Position numbers and translations under genes: made by a program
Notes under the pieces: model-generated
Database searches by the model: none
Told to the model about the DNA's origin: nothing
The model's input: only the letters and a program-made list of their open reading frames with translations
Part shown: positions 47,854 to 61,400 of the stretch, in pieces
Position numbering within the stretch: the stretch's first letter is position 1
How the letters are laid out: every line of letters starts with the position of its first letter
Source of the DNA: Puffinus mauretanicus
Lineage: Eukaryota; Chordata; Aves; Procellariiformes; Procellariidae
Direction of reading: 5' to 3'
NCBI GenBank assembly: GCA_023333565.1
Contig: JAJKFH010000946.1
Location: 1 to 64,000 of the forward strand
DNA: 64,000 nt

Positions 47854-48117
47854 GGGGCTGAACAAGGCTGTGCACCCCCAGAAATCCTCTGGGATGCCGG
47901 GGCTGAACCAGGCTGTGCACCTCCAGAAAACCCTGGGACGCGGGGCTGAACCAGGCTGTGCACCCCAGAAATCCCCGGGACCCCAGGCTGATGCGGGCTG
48001 TGCTCCCCCAGAAATCCCCAGGACCCCAGGCTGATCTGGGCTGTGCACCCCCAGAAATCCCCGGGACCCCAGGCTGATCCGGGCTGTGCACCCCCAGAAA
48101 TCCCCGGCTGGGATCCG
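47854..48117 (+). repeat. 43-bp minisatellite, about six copies
   Basis: The landmark GGCTGTGC recurs at 47866, 47911, 47954, 47996, 48039 and 48082, spacings of 45, 43, 42, 43 and 43 bp. Each unit also carries CCCCCAGAAATCC or a close variant, and most carry GGACCCC. Because 43 is not a multiple of 3, the same peptide phases appear in every frame (GFLG and DFWG motifs on minus), making frames of 90-135 codons that are repeat artefacts. The last three copies are most alike, suggesting recent expansion at the 3' end. Confidence 0.92.
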
Positions 48118-49696
48118 CAGCAGCATGCCCGCCAGGTCGGTGCTCCTGGAGAAGCTTTCGCTCTTCTTTCCTAGTAATACTTTTAAGGGTATAAATATGC
48201 ATATGAGATCACGCAAAATGAGTCATATTTCAGTGTCATCTAATTATTAGTTATATTATATATTTGCCAGCTCATATTGTAAACAGTTACTTTATATAAC
48301 ATATGGAGAAGTGTGTCAGGCTGCCAGTGGTTAAGAACTCTGCTTTGAAAATGATTTGAGTGTATGGTGCTCCTTTTCATCAACTCCAAACCTGTAAAGC
48401 TGTTAACACGTTCTATCCGGTAAAATGAGGTGTCATGCAGATGCAGTTGTCATGAAGCCTTTTGAACTACCCTCTGTGTGTGAAGGAGATCATTTCCCAG
48501 ATGCCTAATGCCCTTGCTAGCACTGATGCTGTGATTTAAAGAGAAGTCAACAGCAACAAAAGAAAACAAACGTCCCTGTAACACTACTCAGCTTTATGGG
48601 GGAAGCATGCGTCAGGGCTGGCACCGCTTCCCATAGCTCTGCTTGGACTCTGTCGCTTGCAAACTATCGGCTGATCCTGAAGACTCCTGCTCTCCTTACA
48701 GGCTACAATTTGTCATCTGCAGACTTTAATGTAAAAATACGTAGGTGCGATGTGGAGATGTGCAGTTCCAGGTACTGAGCAAGGAGGGTCACTCCAAACC
48801 ATTTAGGAAGGGGCATCAGTGACAGATTCGCCGCCGCTGCGCACCGTGCAGCGTCACGCACAGACCGCAGAGAGCAACTTAACCCTCTAGCAAGGCAGGA
48901 GAGCAGCATTTTGGTTCCACTTTGAGAAAGGACGTGGGGTTTGTGGTGTGCAGCTGAATATAACAGTCATCGTCTGTCGCTGCCTGGGAGCAGGCGGGCG
49001 CCCACGTGTCCTCCCCAGAGCCACCACCCCTGCTCCCGCCTCGGTGATGCACACGGGTGCTGCAGGACGGACCAGGACTGGGCGCCCAGCCCCGGAGCTC
49101 AGAGCGGGGCCTTCCCACCACTCCGACGGGCGTTTGCCAAGCCAGCCCCTCTGCCATCTGGTTTTGTTCTGCGGCTGCTCAGACCAGCCTCAGCAGCAGT
49201 GCGGAGGCACGGCCCGGATCCCCGCTCACTCCCACGGCTGGGCTCGGCGGGAGCAAACCCAGCAGAACCGCCCGGGTTACCCAAGCTCGCGGCACTGCCC
49301 GGCTGGGCGCTTCTCGGGTCGGAGCGGGCTGGCGAGGGCTGTGGCACAAACCCTGCGCACCCCTGGGCGTACGGGCAAGCGGCTGTGCTCACCAGCTGCT
49401 TTGAGCTAGCGCGAGCTTATCCTTGGCCCCGTGGAGAAGAAAGCAGCCTTGTTTTAGCAGAGAGCTGGGCTGTGTCACGAGACTTTGGCCCCTTTCATGC
49501 TCGTGCTGGCAGAGGAGGTCGGCCAGCCCAGGGGCCTGCCTTTGCTCCCAGCCACGGGCACGCCGGCCCCTGTCCGCAGGGACGGCGACTGGGTGGTGGA
49601 AGGCGGTGGTGGAAGAAGCTTGTCGGGGCTTTTGGGTAGCTGTTTGGAGAGATGCATATCATGGATTTTATTTTGCAGAACTTGCACCGTGAGTTC
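48118..49696. other. Intergenic DNA, no gene recognised
   Basis: AT-rich to about 48560, then GC-rich from 48900. A 232-codon + frame at 48941-49639 spans the GC-rich part but is of low-complexity composition and unknown family. A 153-codon and a 115-codon frame overlap it in other phases, as expected for GC-rich non-coding DNA. Confidence 0.5.
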
Positions 49697-49897
49697 AGCA
49701 CACACAGCACACACAGCGCACGCAGCACACGCAGCACACGCAGCGCACACAGCACACACAGCGCACGCAGCACACGCAGCACACGCAGCGCACACAGCAC
49801 ACACAGCACACACAGCACACACAGCACACACAGCGCACACACGTGCCCGGCACACGCAGCGCGCACAGCGCACACAGCGCACACACGTGCCCGGCAC
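49697..49897 (+). repeat. 9-bp minisatellite with 45-bp higher-order unit
   Basis: An array of 9-bp units of the form AGC(A/G)CAC(A/G)C starts at 49697. Units 2-11 follow a five-unit cycle (ACACAC, GCACGC, ACACGC, ACACGC, GCACAC after AGC), that is, a 45-bp higher-order repeat present twice. Four AGCACACAC units and one AGCGCACAC follow. After that, the phrase ACACGTGCCCGGCAC appears twice (49839 and 49883), each holding a CACGTG palindrome. The unit is a multiple of three, so + frames read His-Thr/His-Ala-Ala repeats and minus frames Cys-Val/Cys-Ala-Ala repeats up to 220 codons. These are not proteins. Confidence 0.95.
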
Positions 49898-52800
49898 GCA
49901 GGCCGTGAGAGGGAAGGGAAGGAGGAGGCAGCTGAGCCTCTCTGCCGGATCAGTGGCAGCGACACACACAGTGCCCGCAGGGTCCAGAGTGTGAGGGTGC
50001 TACCACCCACCCAACGGCTTCCTGGCCGGCAGCTGTGGGGACAGGATTTGTCCCCCATCACCCCTCGGAGCCCTCTGAGCCCGGGCAAAGCTGCCGCCCT
50101 CAAAACAAGGAGAAGTGACGCAGGAGAGGCCCTAGAGATGGCAGGGACACTGCAAGTATTCAAACGGGCTTTACTGTGGCTGGTGAAGGGCCCTTCGGGC
50201 TTGGAAAAGGGAAAGACCTCAGCTTTTATTTCCCCTCAGACTTCTGGGCTATTTTAAAATAAAAGCAGTTCTGCTCCTGCCCAGTGCAAGTCAGTGCTGT
50301 AATTACTCAATCACCAGGAAAGCTGGGGTGCTGGGAGACAGGCGGCACGCGCGCTGACGAGCTGCTCTCAGCCTTTTCCTGGTGACTTGATGTCTCGTGG
50401 CTTGCAGGGAGAGATGTGCGCTATTATTTCAACTTTGTTTTGACTGATGATGGGAGGGAATGGAGCGCTGGAGGCTGCTGGCATTGTTTGATTTAAGTAA
50501 CTTCAGGAGAACTTCTCAGTGCCTGTCTTTGCTCGCATAACGATCCTCAGTGCTTCACTAACCGTCCCCCGTGCATCTGGCGTGTCAGGAGCTGGTTATT
50601 CGGGAAGCGGCGTGGGCAGGCGGGCGGGCGGCAGCAACACCTCCCGAGAGGTGCCGCGGCTCCGGTGCCAGCGCTCCCCTCTGCAGGACGCCCTGAGCCC
50701 GGCTGGTTACTCCCTGCCTCTCCTAAGTGATCGCCAAAGCCACCGCGAGTGTTTCAGTCTCTCTGGTCACCGTTGTATCTGAGCCTCAGTGCCTTCAGCA
50801 TCGGTTTCCCCCTCCAGCCCTCCCCCGGGCCGGGGGGACGCTGCCACCAGGAGAGAAGGGGATGAGGCGTGATGGAATGCCCCAAACCACGTGGAAAGTC
50901 TGTGGAGCAGCAAAGCGTGAGGCAAAAGCACTAACCACCACATCAGCTCTCTCAGCTGGGCTGGAACTATAAAAGCCACTTAACTGGGATATAAACTTTC
51001 TCCAACAAATCTAATACACTTGTCTCAATGCCAAGGGACCATTAAATGAACATAGGCCAAAAAGCACATTAGCGCGTCCTAACCGGCGAGCCCTGGGGAT
51101 GTCGAGGGCAGCTGGAGCAAAGGGGTGCGAGCTCCAGCCCAGCCGACTTGAGCTGCAGCCGCTCTGGCACAAGGACGTAAGCTGGTGGTGACAGACCAGG
51201 GTCATCGTGTGGGAGCAGGGACTCAGCCTCAGAACCAGCAGCTTCAAGACCGATGATACAAGGCCTGATTTGGCCAGGCAGGGCTGGCGGTGCTCCCGAA
51301 GCCCGGGGCACCGGCACAGCCCTCCGTTCCCCCAGCACCCCCAGCACAAGCAGTGATGCTCAAGGCAATGTCAACGGACAACTGCACTGCACAAGGTAAC
51401 TGATGCTTTCGACAAATCCCTTCACAGCTTCTGTAAAATAAGCAGAGAGAGGAGCCGAGGACGAGAAACGAGAGCCAGCGGCATGCCCTGGGAGAGCCGG
51501 CACAGCCCAGTGCCCGGCCGCATCCAGCGCTGCCCGCGGCGCTGCGGTCCAGCCCCTTCCCCTCCCCACCGCTTCTGCTCCCAACATGGTTCACCTCAGC
51601 TATAAGCTCTCCACAGGGATTTCAAATCAGCGATAATATGTGCTGAAGTGTATTCCCAGCTGGCAGCGCGGCAGAGGAGCCGCATTATCGTTCCCGGCTG
51701 CACTTTCAGCTCAGGCAGCGAAGCGTGAACCGGCGGCCGCCCCCCTCACCAGCGCTCCCCAGTTTCCCAGCCCCCCTTCACAACGTCTTCCCAAGCCCCG
51801 CTGCTGCCACCGCTCCAGAGCTATATTTAGCCGCTGGCTGTCGTGCTCTCTCTTAGTTGTCTGGGTTAAAACACTCAGTAAGACTTCAGAGCTAGGTTTA
51901 GAAAATCTGGTTAATACCTTTTGCGTCGTTAGAGATGCCTGGCAGCGGAGGCGGGGGGCTGGCAGGCGCGTGCCCTCCTCTGTCCCCGAATAGCACCCGG
52001 CGCTTTCACCCCCCTGCCTGCCGGCGGGCCAGGGGCTGCGGTCCCCCGGGCTCGCCCTGCTGCAGGCGGCACCTCCCCGGCTAGATGGGGAAAAAAGGAA
52101 AAATTTTGGTCTTTCTCAGTGGGCTTAGTACTGGGTGGAACAGCTCTACACGGCTGAAAACGGGCCTGGGCAGTCCCTGAATCAGAGCTGCTTTGTATGA
52201 GTTACTAGGGAGGAGAGAACCGTTGTGCCGGTGGAAGCCAGGCTCCCTCTGCAGCTCTGAGACATGACATTTCTCCCCTACCAACCTGTCCCTTCCACCA
52301 CCAGCGCTGTGCTCCAGCAGCACCAGGCGCCCCTGGGACCCGCCATAGGGTGCCGGAGCTGACGCTGTACGCAGCGCGTCTTCAGCCACCCCGTCCCCCG
52401 CCTGTGCCGCCCGCCAGCGAAGAGCAGACCTGGCCCCCCTCTCCTGGGAATGCAACGCGCTGATGGCAGTGGCATCGCTGGCTTTGGACTGCCAAGTTGT
52501 GCCACCCCACGGTGAGTTCGGGGGGGCTGGCGGCAGGACCCCCGCCGCCGCCCCGGGCAGGGCTGCCTCCAGCCGCTCCGGAAGGGGCACTGCCCCCCGC
52601 AGCAGGTCCCGCAGAGGAGCCCAGCGACGCAGCCAGAGGTCATCGCGCCGGTGCGCTGACACCAGCCAGCCGCACGCGGATAATGATTAATTGCTGAGCA
52701 AATGTCCTTCGCGCTTTTAGCCTTTTGCACTAACCTGGTACTCAGTGAGCATCAGGCAAAGCCGGAATACACAGCAAATGGATTTCCCTGTAAAACACAA

Positions 52801-55383
52801 GGGTATGGCTGTCCCACGGTCATGGTCATCGACTCTAAGGCTCACATTTGGAAAGGGTATATAAATACTGATACAAGTGTGATCTCCATTCTCAAACCCA
52901 CTTAAAAGGCTACAGTTTTAAAAATAAAGCAAAAATAGAACTAAAGGTATTTCTTTAGCAAGGACTTAACTGAAGCAGAGATGATTAAGTGCAATCCACT
53001 GTGTTTCCAACTACTTAATTAGAAACAGGACACTGTAGGAAATTATCATACCACATCATTTCAGTAAAAAGCTTTTCAATAAAAAGATTAAACACATCTA
53101 TAATGCGTGAAGATACAAGCAGGTTATAATTACTATTGACCTCACCTCCTCAGCAGTATTTCGTTGACGTCAGGGTCTTTGCTTGTTCAAGTTAACCAGC
53201 ATCCTTGGTCCTCCAAAGACCACATTTGCAAACCTCCTAAGGAAGCAGCAATCTTTCTGGTTTTTTTTTCTCTCTTTTCTTCAACATGTTTCTCTGAAAT
53301 GCTGGCATCTCTGGCTCTGCCAGGGGCACTCACTGCCTGTGTTTTTAAAATAAAACACTAAAATAGCTGCTCAGAGCCACCTCCTGCCACTTGTGTTTCC
53401 CAGCCACTTGCAGCATGTTCGTTTTTTCTGGAAATGTAATTTTACACTTTTGGGAGTGAACTGCTCCCGAGTGGGCTGCAGGTGTCACACGGGGTTTTTT
53501 CCAAAACCGCACATGCCGACTTGGGTGAGGACGCCAAGGGTGGGACGGGCGCCAGTGAGTGCCAGCGCCCCGGCCCCGTGCAGCCCCCGCCGCTGCGGCA
53601 CGCCCCACCAGACCCCGCAACCCGGCGAAGGGCCGGCGGCCGACTCACGCTTTTATAGATATGCACATATTGAGGGTTTATAAATCCGCCGGGAACCGGG
53701 TATGCATATGTATGGGCTGCAGCAGCACGCCGAACGGGAGGTGGGTTGGCTCCTGCGGGCTGTTCTGCTCCATTGCAGGCATACATATTTATATAGAGAG
53801 TTTTTTTTAAATATCGGGGGTTTTTTTACCCTGCTGGCCACTGAGGAGCTGAATGCCCTATATAATGGGTGTTAAAAGCAAATCAGTGCACAGACTTTTA
53901 AAAAAGCGATGCTACAGTTGAAGAGACAGGGATTTATGCTGTGCTCAAGTGCAGCAAGTTTGAAGCGTACAAAGCGTACAAAAGCTCGTGTCCAGACTCC
54001 GGGATGGAATAATCACAGGCAAACTTCTCTTAAATGAAACAGATTATCTGATTATACCAGAATCAAACACAACCAGGACGCAGAAACTTCCCCTTTGGCG
54101 CTGCCATACCTGTACCGTAAAATCTGTTATGGAAAAAACCCCAAAACCCCAGCAGTGAAACATTTCTCTTGGCCTTGAGCATCAAGCTCAGCTCTGATTA
54201 AATCCCCAGGTGCGGGAAGGGGGTGGCACCTCGGGGTGTTGGGTGCTGCCTTGGGCTCCCCACATCTGTCCCGGCTGCATTGGGTCCCTGGGGACCCTCA
54301 TCCAGGGAATGTCCAGCAGAGCTCAGGGTGGAGGATGTGTCCCTCCACATCTCCTTCCCCCCCCCTCCCACCCTGCACCAAAAGCAGATTTGGAGACAGG
54401 GCACCCCTGGCTAATTCAGCAGCGAGGTCAGGATTGCAAGGTTTTCTAAAATTACAAAGCAGCTTCTCCACTGTGCCTTTCATTGTGTTAAGCTGATTAG
54501 TACCATTTAAAAAGAAAAAGAAGTAGCTTAATTCTATATTTTAGCAAAGCTTCTTTACGAAATGCATTCAGGAGAAAAATACCTCTTTTCAGAGGACCTG
54601 AAACTATCAGGAGAGATTTACTGCAGGAGTCCGTCCCCTGCCCAGCTCCTCACAGTCATCTACGTGTCCTGGGTTTCGTTTAGCTTTTTATTTATTAAAT
54701 ACTCAGGAAAAATATGTCATAGCTGTAACAGGCTGAAGCAAGGAAATGTCAAACAAGTTCTGTGTCACCTCCGCCAGACACAAACCCACTGTTGGTTTAG
54801 GCAAGTCCCACTCAGCATAACTAAAGTTTTTTGAATCTCTCCTGCTTAGAAAACCTCCTGACTTTTGCCAGCCTCCAGCTGAACTCTGTGAGAAGCAGCA
54901 TCTCTGCCAGGAAGCCTCGTGCACTGGAATTAAACCTCGCCGGGTGCCAGGCTTCATCTGCCGTGAGCAGCCCCCCTCACTCGCCGGGACCGACCGGGCG
55001 CTGGTGCTGGCAGCTCCCGGCTCTTCCCAAGCGCTCCCATTTCTGACCCCTGCTGCAACATCACGCAAATTATTAGAGGCTTACATTATTTCCTAGAGGT
55101 AAGCATTTGATTATAACCCACAACATTTGAATTAGCACTGCGGTCTCCCATCAGCGAGCCCTCGATGGACGATCACACGCCGGGCACTGCCGGGCAGCAC
55201 CTCCGTGAGCTGTGAGCTGTGCCCAGTGTGTCGCACCGTAACCCCGCTGCGGGACAGCATTTAGTCTATATTTGCACTTGCTCAAGCTGTGCTTTCAGCT
55301 AAGGGCTACAAAAGCTAAAAATAAGTAAAGAAACAAACTATTAGAGACTGACTATTCCGCCAGTGTTGGAATACCGAGAGCGG
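49898..55383. other. Intergenic DNA, no gene recognised
   Basis: GC-rich at 50580-50860, 51090-51560, 51720-52080, 52300-52680 and 53500-53660. AT-rich at 52900-53160, 53800-54060 and 54480-54560. A homopyrimidine-rich patch lies at 54341-54373. The largest frames (193 codons minus at 52081-52662, 150 codons minus at 52278-52730) are unrelated to any family I know. No transposon or RNA gene was recognised. Confidence 0.5.
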
Positions 55384-55437
55384 CTGGGAGCACTGGAAGC
55401 ACTGGGAGCACTGGGAGCACTGGGAGGGCTGGGAGCG
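55384..55437 (+). repeat. 9-bp tandem repeat (CTGGGAGCA), six copies
   Basis: Six contiguous 9-bp units occur. Units 1, 3 and 4 are CTGGGAGCA, unit 2 is CTGGAAGCA and the last two are degenerate (CTGGGAGGG, CTGGGAGCG). They encode an ALGALGALG-type peptide on + and a QCSQCSQCF-type peptide on minus, both artefacts. Confidence 0.92.
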
Positions 55438-58400
55438 GCAGCGCTGCTGTCGGGAGCAGAGCAACTCCTGCCCCGCTCTGCCCGCAGCAGGGAGCGACTC
55501 AGCCCCGCGCCAGACCCCACGGCATCTGCCGGGCAAGTGACCCGTGTCCGTGCAGGCAGCCCCAGCAGTCTCTGTCCCCAGCCGTGAGGAGGAGGAGGGT
55601 CAGCCTGGCCGAGCGGTCATGGAACAAGCTCCCGTGTCAGACCCGGCTGTTCGGCAGCTGGGCAGCTGCTCCCGCTACTCCCGCTCCCTTCAAAGCAGCC
55701 TTTTACCACCTCTCCCGTCAGCCTTCGCTTCTCTTCCCAACTCCGCTTCTCCCAGCGTTTCTTCCCAAGGCAGCTCTTCCACACTCCTCGTCACTCTCAC
55801 TTCGCCCCCCCGGCTCTCGGCAGCAGGTTTGCATCTCCCCGGGCACAGTGCCCACGGCCGCGCCTCGGGCCCCGGCTGCACTTCAGCTAACATTTATTAT
55901 TGTACAGTAGATGGGGGAAAATGTTATCCGAGGGATGCCCCGCTCCCACGGCTGCTTTTCGTGCAGTAACACCGCATTTCTGGCTCCCGTTCAGCCCCTG
56001 CCCCTCCCGCCGGGCTGCTGCCAGCCGGGGCTCGGGCTTCAGCGCCGCAGCCGCACTCGGCCGTGCCGAGCCTCACCGATGGTGCAGGCTGGACCTGCCG
56101 CCTGCCTGCTGCCTGCGCAGCCCCAGCGGGGCCTGTGGCACAGGGGCACGGTGACCCCCTGCTGCCCGCCCGGCCCGCCCTGCCCGCAGCCCGGGCTCCA
56201 TCCTCCCCGCCCAGCGCCTGAAGAAGGGGCACGTGGGGAAAAATGACCCTTCAAGCTACTTCTATGCTCCACCGGTTTGGCTGTCCGGGGCTGATCCCAT
56301 TAAGCTCGGCTTCCCGCAGCCTCTCCGGGCGCTGGGGGTGAGCACGGGGGGACAGGCTGCTGCCGACCTGCCCACAGCGCCGGGCAGGATCAGGCCCCAG
56401 CTGCAGCCCCCAGCCTGGCCGGAGGGGACCCTGCGCGGAGGCTGGCCTCAGGGGGCAGAAAGCGGCTCTCCTGTAATTTAAAAAAAAAAACAAGCCGTGC
56501 ACGCTGTGACCAACAAAAGGAGCAAAACCTCCCCTACCACCCCGGCAGGGCCCGATGTGGTTTGCGTCCGGCTGCAACGTGCCGCTGGAGTCCGGCCGTG
56601 CTGGGGCAGGAGACACTTCTTCATTTCGGACATCGTTTATGGCAGGCTGCAGCAATTCAGAAGTCAGCAGGCTTTCCAAAGAAAATGAGGGAAAAAACTG
56701 CTGTTGATTTGGAAAGTTGTTTTGTGCATAGAGCCAGAAAGTGGCTGTTTTCTGCCAATTACACTTTTATCACAAGCCTGCCATTTATTTCGGCATACTG
56801 TGACTTGGAGACATGCTTGAGGCCCACGTGCATCCCAACATCCCCACAGGGGTACTCCTGTCCCAGGGACTGAGCCTTCTCCTGCCACCTCTGACCCTCT
56901 GAAGCTTGGATGACGGCTACTAACCACCTCAAATATGATCGGGGAATGGTGCCCACCCCGGCCCCTGGCAGGGAGTGTGCCAACCCTCCGGCCATATTGT
57001 CCCATCTGCAGCTCCTTGGACCCACAGGAGAAATTGCCATAGGGTGCTGGGCTGGATGGAGCGGAGCCTGGGACGTGGCACCAGCAGTTTCCCGAGGGAT
57101 ACTTTTATTTTCCATAGGGCTAGAGTAAAACTGCACATGGGAAAAGTCAAATATGATTAGCTGGGATCGTGTTCTGAAGGTACGGATAGAAAGCTAGTGG
57201 TGAAAGCCTTCGAGAACTAAGTCTTCATACACGAAGGTATGTCCAAAAAGGGGAGTTTCAGATTAAATGTCTTGTTAGTGCAGTCCTGGAGCTTAGATGC
57301 CCCCTCGCCACCCCGGGGCCATTCCCCAGGAGCTGAGTGCCATAAGATGAATGTTCCCAGTTTCGGGAAGAGGGGACAAGGGCTTTCTCTGCCATTCCCA
57401 AACGGGGAACTTTCCGCCAGCCCTACGGAAGCAGTGAGGTATTCTCTCTCATTTGAGAAGGCAATTCCTGCCGCGTGCCCATTGTAATCACAGCATCGCT
57501 GTGCAAGACCTCCGAAGCACTGTGCCCTCTCTGAAGGACGCTCTCCTCGCACAAGGGATGGGCAGAGGGATGGGACGGCACGGGGAGCGCCAGGAGAAGG
57601 GCTTTCCCGTAGGGCTGAGAGCAGTGGGAGCCGGCAGGGGCTGCGGGCACCGGCTTCTACGGATGCAGAGGGGAGAAAGCCTCGGGTGTTCGGGGATAAC
57701 GTGATCTGACCAGAAAGGGAAGGGACAGAAAAGGTGTGTCCAAGTGACAGGAGAGCGCCAAAATTAAAAGCGCTTATATATTCCTCGCATAGTGAGAGCA
57801 TAACCCTGCCATCACACAAGACACGCTGAACACAGCAATTCGGATCTGCAGCAAAACAAGGTGGGTGTAAAGAGACTAAGAAAGGAGTCGTGATGTTTTG
57901 GTGAAATGTAAATTAGAGCTCTAGCAGTGTGCTTGGCAAACGGTGATCCGGATGTGAAAGCAAATATGTTAGGATGGAAGCAGGGTAAATGAAACAGTCT
58001 TCTAATAATCCCAGCAGATTATAGGAGGATTGCTCTGGCATTACGGTCTGTTCAAATGTGTCAGTATCAAGAAGTCGCATTAAAATCATGAAGTATTTTA
58101 TTTTTGGAAAGATGATGTATTTCTCCTCTTGAGCTTAACAGTGTCCTAAGCCCACTAAAAGAACAATGGTCTTATAATGTGAGGTCCTAAATAATGTATC
58201 ACAGGTCAATTTAGAAATACACTAGAAAGCACCGTTTAGCACTGAAGGTTTTTTATTCCCTTTAGGTAGGGTAATGCATTAGTTGGATCCCGGCTTCTTA
58301 GGTACTGCAAGAGTCTGGGTGTCTCTGCCCACCCCACACAGGCTACTTGGCATCAGCTGGGTTTGTTGTTTCTAACGGGCCTGTGTCTTGCAAAGCTTGC

Positions 58401-61400
58401 TGATCTACCTCTTTGCAATGTGTGATTTGTGAGAACAACATGTATTTTGCAAGTGCCGCTTGTGCTCTCGCACTTCACAGAAATATCAGGAGCAGGTCAG
58501 GTACCATGTTGGGCAGTTTAAGGAAGCGTTCTCTCTTCACCAAAGGATGGTTAGGGAACGACAACATCTTTCACTGTTATATGGAGCTGGTCGTATCCTG
58601 ACCCAGATTTTAGCTGTGTTTAGCAAAGCATATACTTGCTCATTCTCCTTCTAGATCTGCTGTAGTTAGATGTTTAGGTATCGTGGTACTGGAGAGCTGG
58701 ATACAACCCCCAAGACGAGCTACCTCATTAAAGTGCCTTTGAATGGGGGCAGTGCAGGTAGGGATGTTGAAAGCCCCTAACAAAACTCTTTCCAAACAGA
58801 AGTAATTGCTGTGAAACCTGTTCTAAGAGATTCACCCCCTTTATGGGAACCACAAACACGTGCAGTGAACCCGTGAACAAGTTCTCGCTGGACTTGGCTG
58901 TTTCCCCTCCCCGAGCAGCCCCGAGACGTCTCGTGTTCCCCCCGGCTGCCGACGTCCACTCGCTGCTTGGGGAACCGCTGCGAGGGAAGGGGCCGTCAGA
59001 GCTGCCTCAGGGTGGGCGAGGAGGGTCTGCAGGATGGCCCACAGCAGAGGGGAGTTTGTCCCCGCACAGGCCTGGAAACAGCCCCCATCCTGGAGGCTGT
59101 TGGACACCATCGGGTTTGTGCTGGGCAGAGCAGCCGGGCTCCTGCAGACCCAGGGTTAGCCGAGCACCAGCGCGGATATTCAGCAATATGTATGAAGAAC
59201 AAGAAGGGGACAATTGCAAATAATAGTTTGCTTTTCTGCAAAGCAGCCTTTCTCTTCCTCTGCAGATCCACCGAAGGACGGACGCGGAGCCGCAGGCATC
59301 TCCATGGTTACTGCTCGGCGCAGGCTCCCGCAGGGTGCTCGGGCAGCCCCGGCAGCTCGGCTGGGCTCAGGGAGCCGGGCAGGAGCGGGAGGGAGGACGC
59401 AGAAGGACGGGGTTACGTTCGGCGATGGGCTGCCATGCAGAGCCCCTTCAGGGCCAGCACTGGGCAGAGTCGGGAAGGCTCAGCGCAAGCCGGGATGTGC
59501 GAGGACAGAGGTGGCTTTGGCACTGGCGTTGCACCAGTCCGCTGTCCTGCCCCGTGGTGACCCACGGCCACGGCCCCTCTGGTACGCTCAGGTGCTGCTA
59601 GCAATAGCTGCAGGCTCATTTATGCCTATTTTTAAGTTGGTGATATTGTCTCTGCACTGGCTAAATATACGTCTTGTACCGTGTGGTGAGTAACGTTTGG
59701 CGAAGAGCCACGGCAAAGCAGCATGTGGCCCAGCTTTGAGAAAGCTGCAAACGTGGTGCGGTGGGGTGGAAGAAGATGAGATAAAAAACACCGAACACCC
59801 AAACTGTTGTTTGTCACATCCTGGAAGGACACGTGACAGAAAGAGCAGTGCTCACAGGTAAGCCGGCAACGCGGCGCAGCGGTGATGGGGGAGATGTGCT
59901 CGGCACCCCGTGCAGCAGCAGGTCTGGAGGGATGCCTGTCTCCACGTGGGCAGCGCATGGACCGTGCGGGGAGATGCTGGTGCAGGCGGGTCCACAGGCC
60001 CTTTGCATTTGCAAGGAGGTCCCAGGTCCTGGCCCCAGGTCTGGGGCGTTGTACTGCCAGCTGCGTGGCGCTGACCCCGCCGGCTGCCACGTCCTCATGG
60101 CCCTGCATGCCCCACGGGAGCCGAGCCGTCCTGCCCAGCCCTGCCTGCACCTTGCCCGCCCCGCTGCCCCTCGCCCCGGCCCCGCTCCCCCAGGAGAGGT
60201 TGCCCAGGCGGCTGGCGGGCATCGCACCGGGTCCCGTTGGATCCCCCATGGGAGCCTCATCTGCGCTGTGCTGCTCACACAAATTAATCCACCTCTGCAG
60301 AGTGTTTGCCAGACAATTAACATACTCCCCCAGCACTAATTATGCAGAGCCCTCCATCTCCCACCGCCAAAGCCAAAATCCGCTTCCCAGCACCCTCTCT
60401 GGAGGGTGGACGGCAGCCCCACGCAGGGGGCTGGGAGCCGGGCAGGGACCGGTGCCTGCGCACGCGGGCGCAGCAGCTCCTCGGGCCCCTTTACATTTCG
60501 GAAAGCCCAGGCTGCTCTGTGAGGGGCTGAGTGACCTGGTCTGCTCTGGGGCTGAAATGTCATCCCCCCCCAAGGTTCTCCAGCAAACATCAGCGGGTGC
60601 CTTCATTACAGGCCCCGTGCATATGCAGGTTCATTTAAGAAGCCTTAAAGAACGCATTTTCTAAAAGACTTTAGGAAATACATGAAGGCAGAGCTAAAGT
60701 CCCCCCTGGAAACAACTGAACAGAAATGAGCTGACATATTATACCACTGCAATTAATTAGAAACCAGACTGGAAGCAAAAGGGGCTGTGCTTGGGTTTTT
60801 GTTTTCCTTTTACACGAAAGACATTTTATTTTCTGAGTCTTTATCCTAAACTCCCTCTTGGCGATTCTTGATTAATAGAACTGCAAGCAGAGGCCTGGGC
60901 TGTGACTAAAACCAACGGATGGGTGGCCCGTGGGAAGTGACAGGCTGACCTGTGCCCAGCCATTTGTACCTGCGAGGGGCCAGGACCACAGTGATGCTCA
61001 GCTGCTGCCACGGGACACGGTGTCCATCGGCTTTCTCGCTCCGCTCCCTCCCAGCCCCGGGGGTGACATCCCAGGGCTGGCTGGTGACCGCAGCGCCGCA
61101 GATGTCCCGTGCCAGCGAGGAAAGGGAACGATGTAGGACCGGCCATGACAATTAGTGTTACTTGAGACCGTGGTGGCAGTTGCAGCACAGCGCCAAGAAT
61201 AAATGGACACTAGGATCTCTGCCCTTCTGGAAGAGGGTGGTTTTCATTCTCCTCTCCATGTAGCCAGGAAACCCTGGCAGAAATACCCTGCAGGGGCTGT
61301 CTCTGGGTAAGGACGCAGGCCACGATGCCCACAGCCCCAGGTCCGCCAGCAGTGCAGTTTCACTTCATCCACAGTCCACTGAGGTCAATGAGTCTTGCAG

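Noticed and set aside
47854..48117. CRISPR-like regular spacing
   Set aside because: The units are contiguous tandem copies with no unique spacers, and the DNA is vertebrate; this is a minisatellite.
49475..50257. Frames up to 222 codons with Cys-Val/Cys-Ala-Ala or His-Thr/His-Ala-Ala repeats
   Set aside because: The 9-bp repeat unit is a multiple of three, so it stays open in most frames; looks like a Cys-rich protein only by accident.
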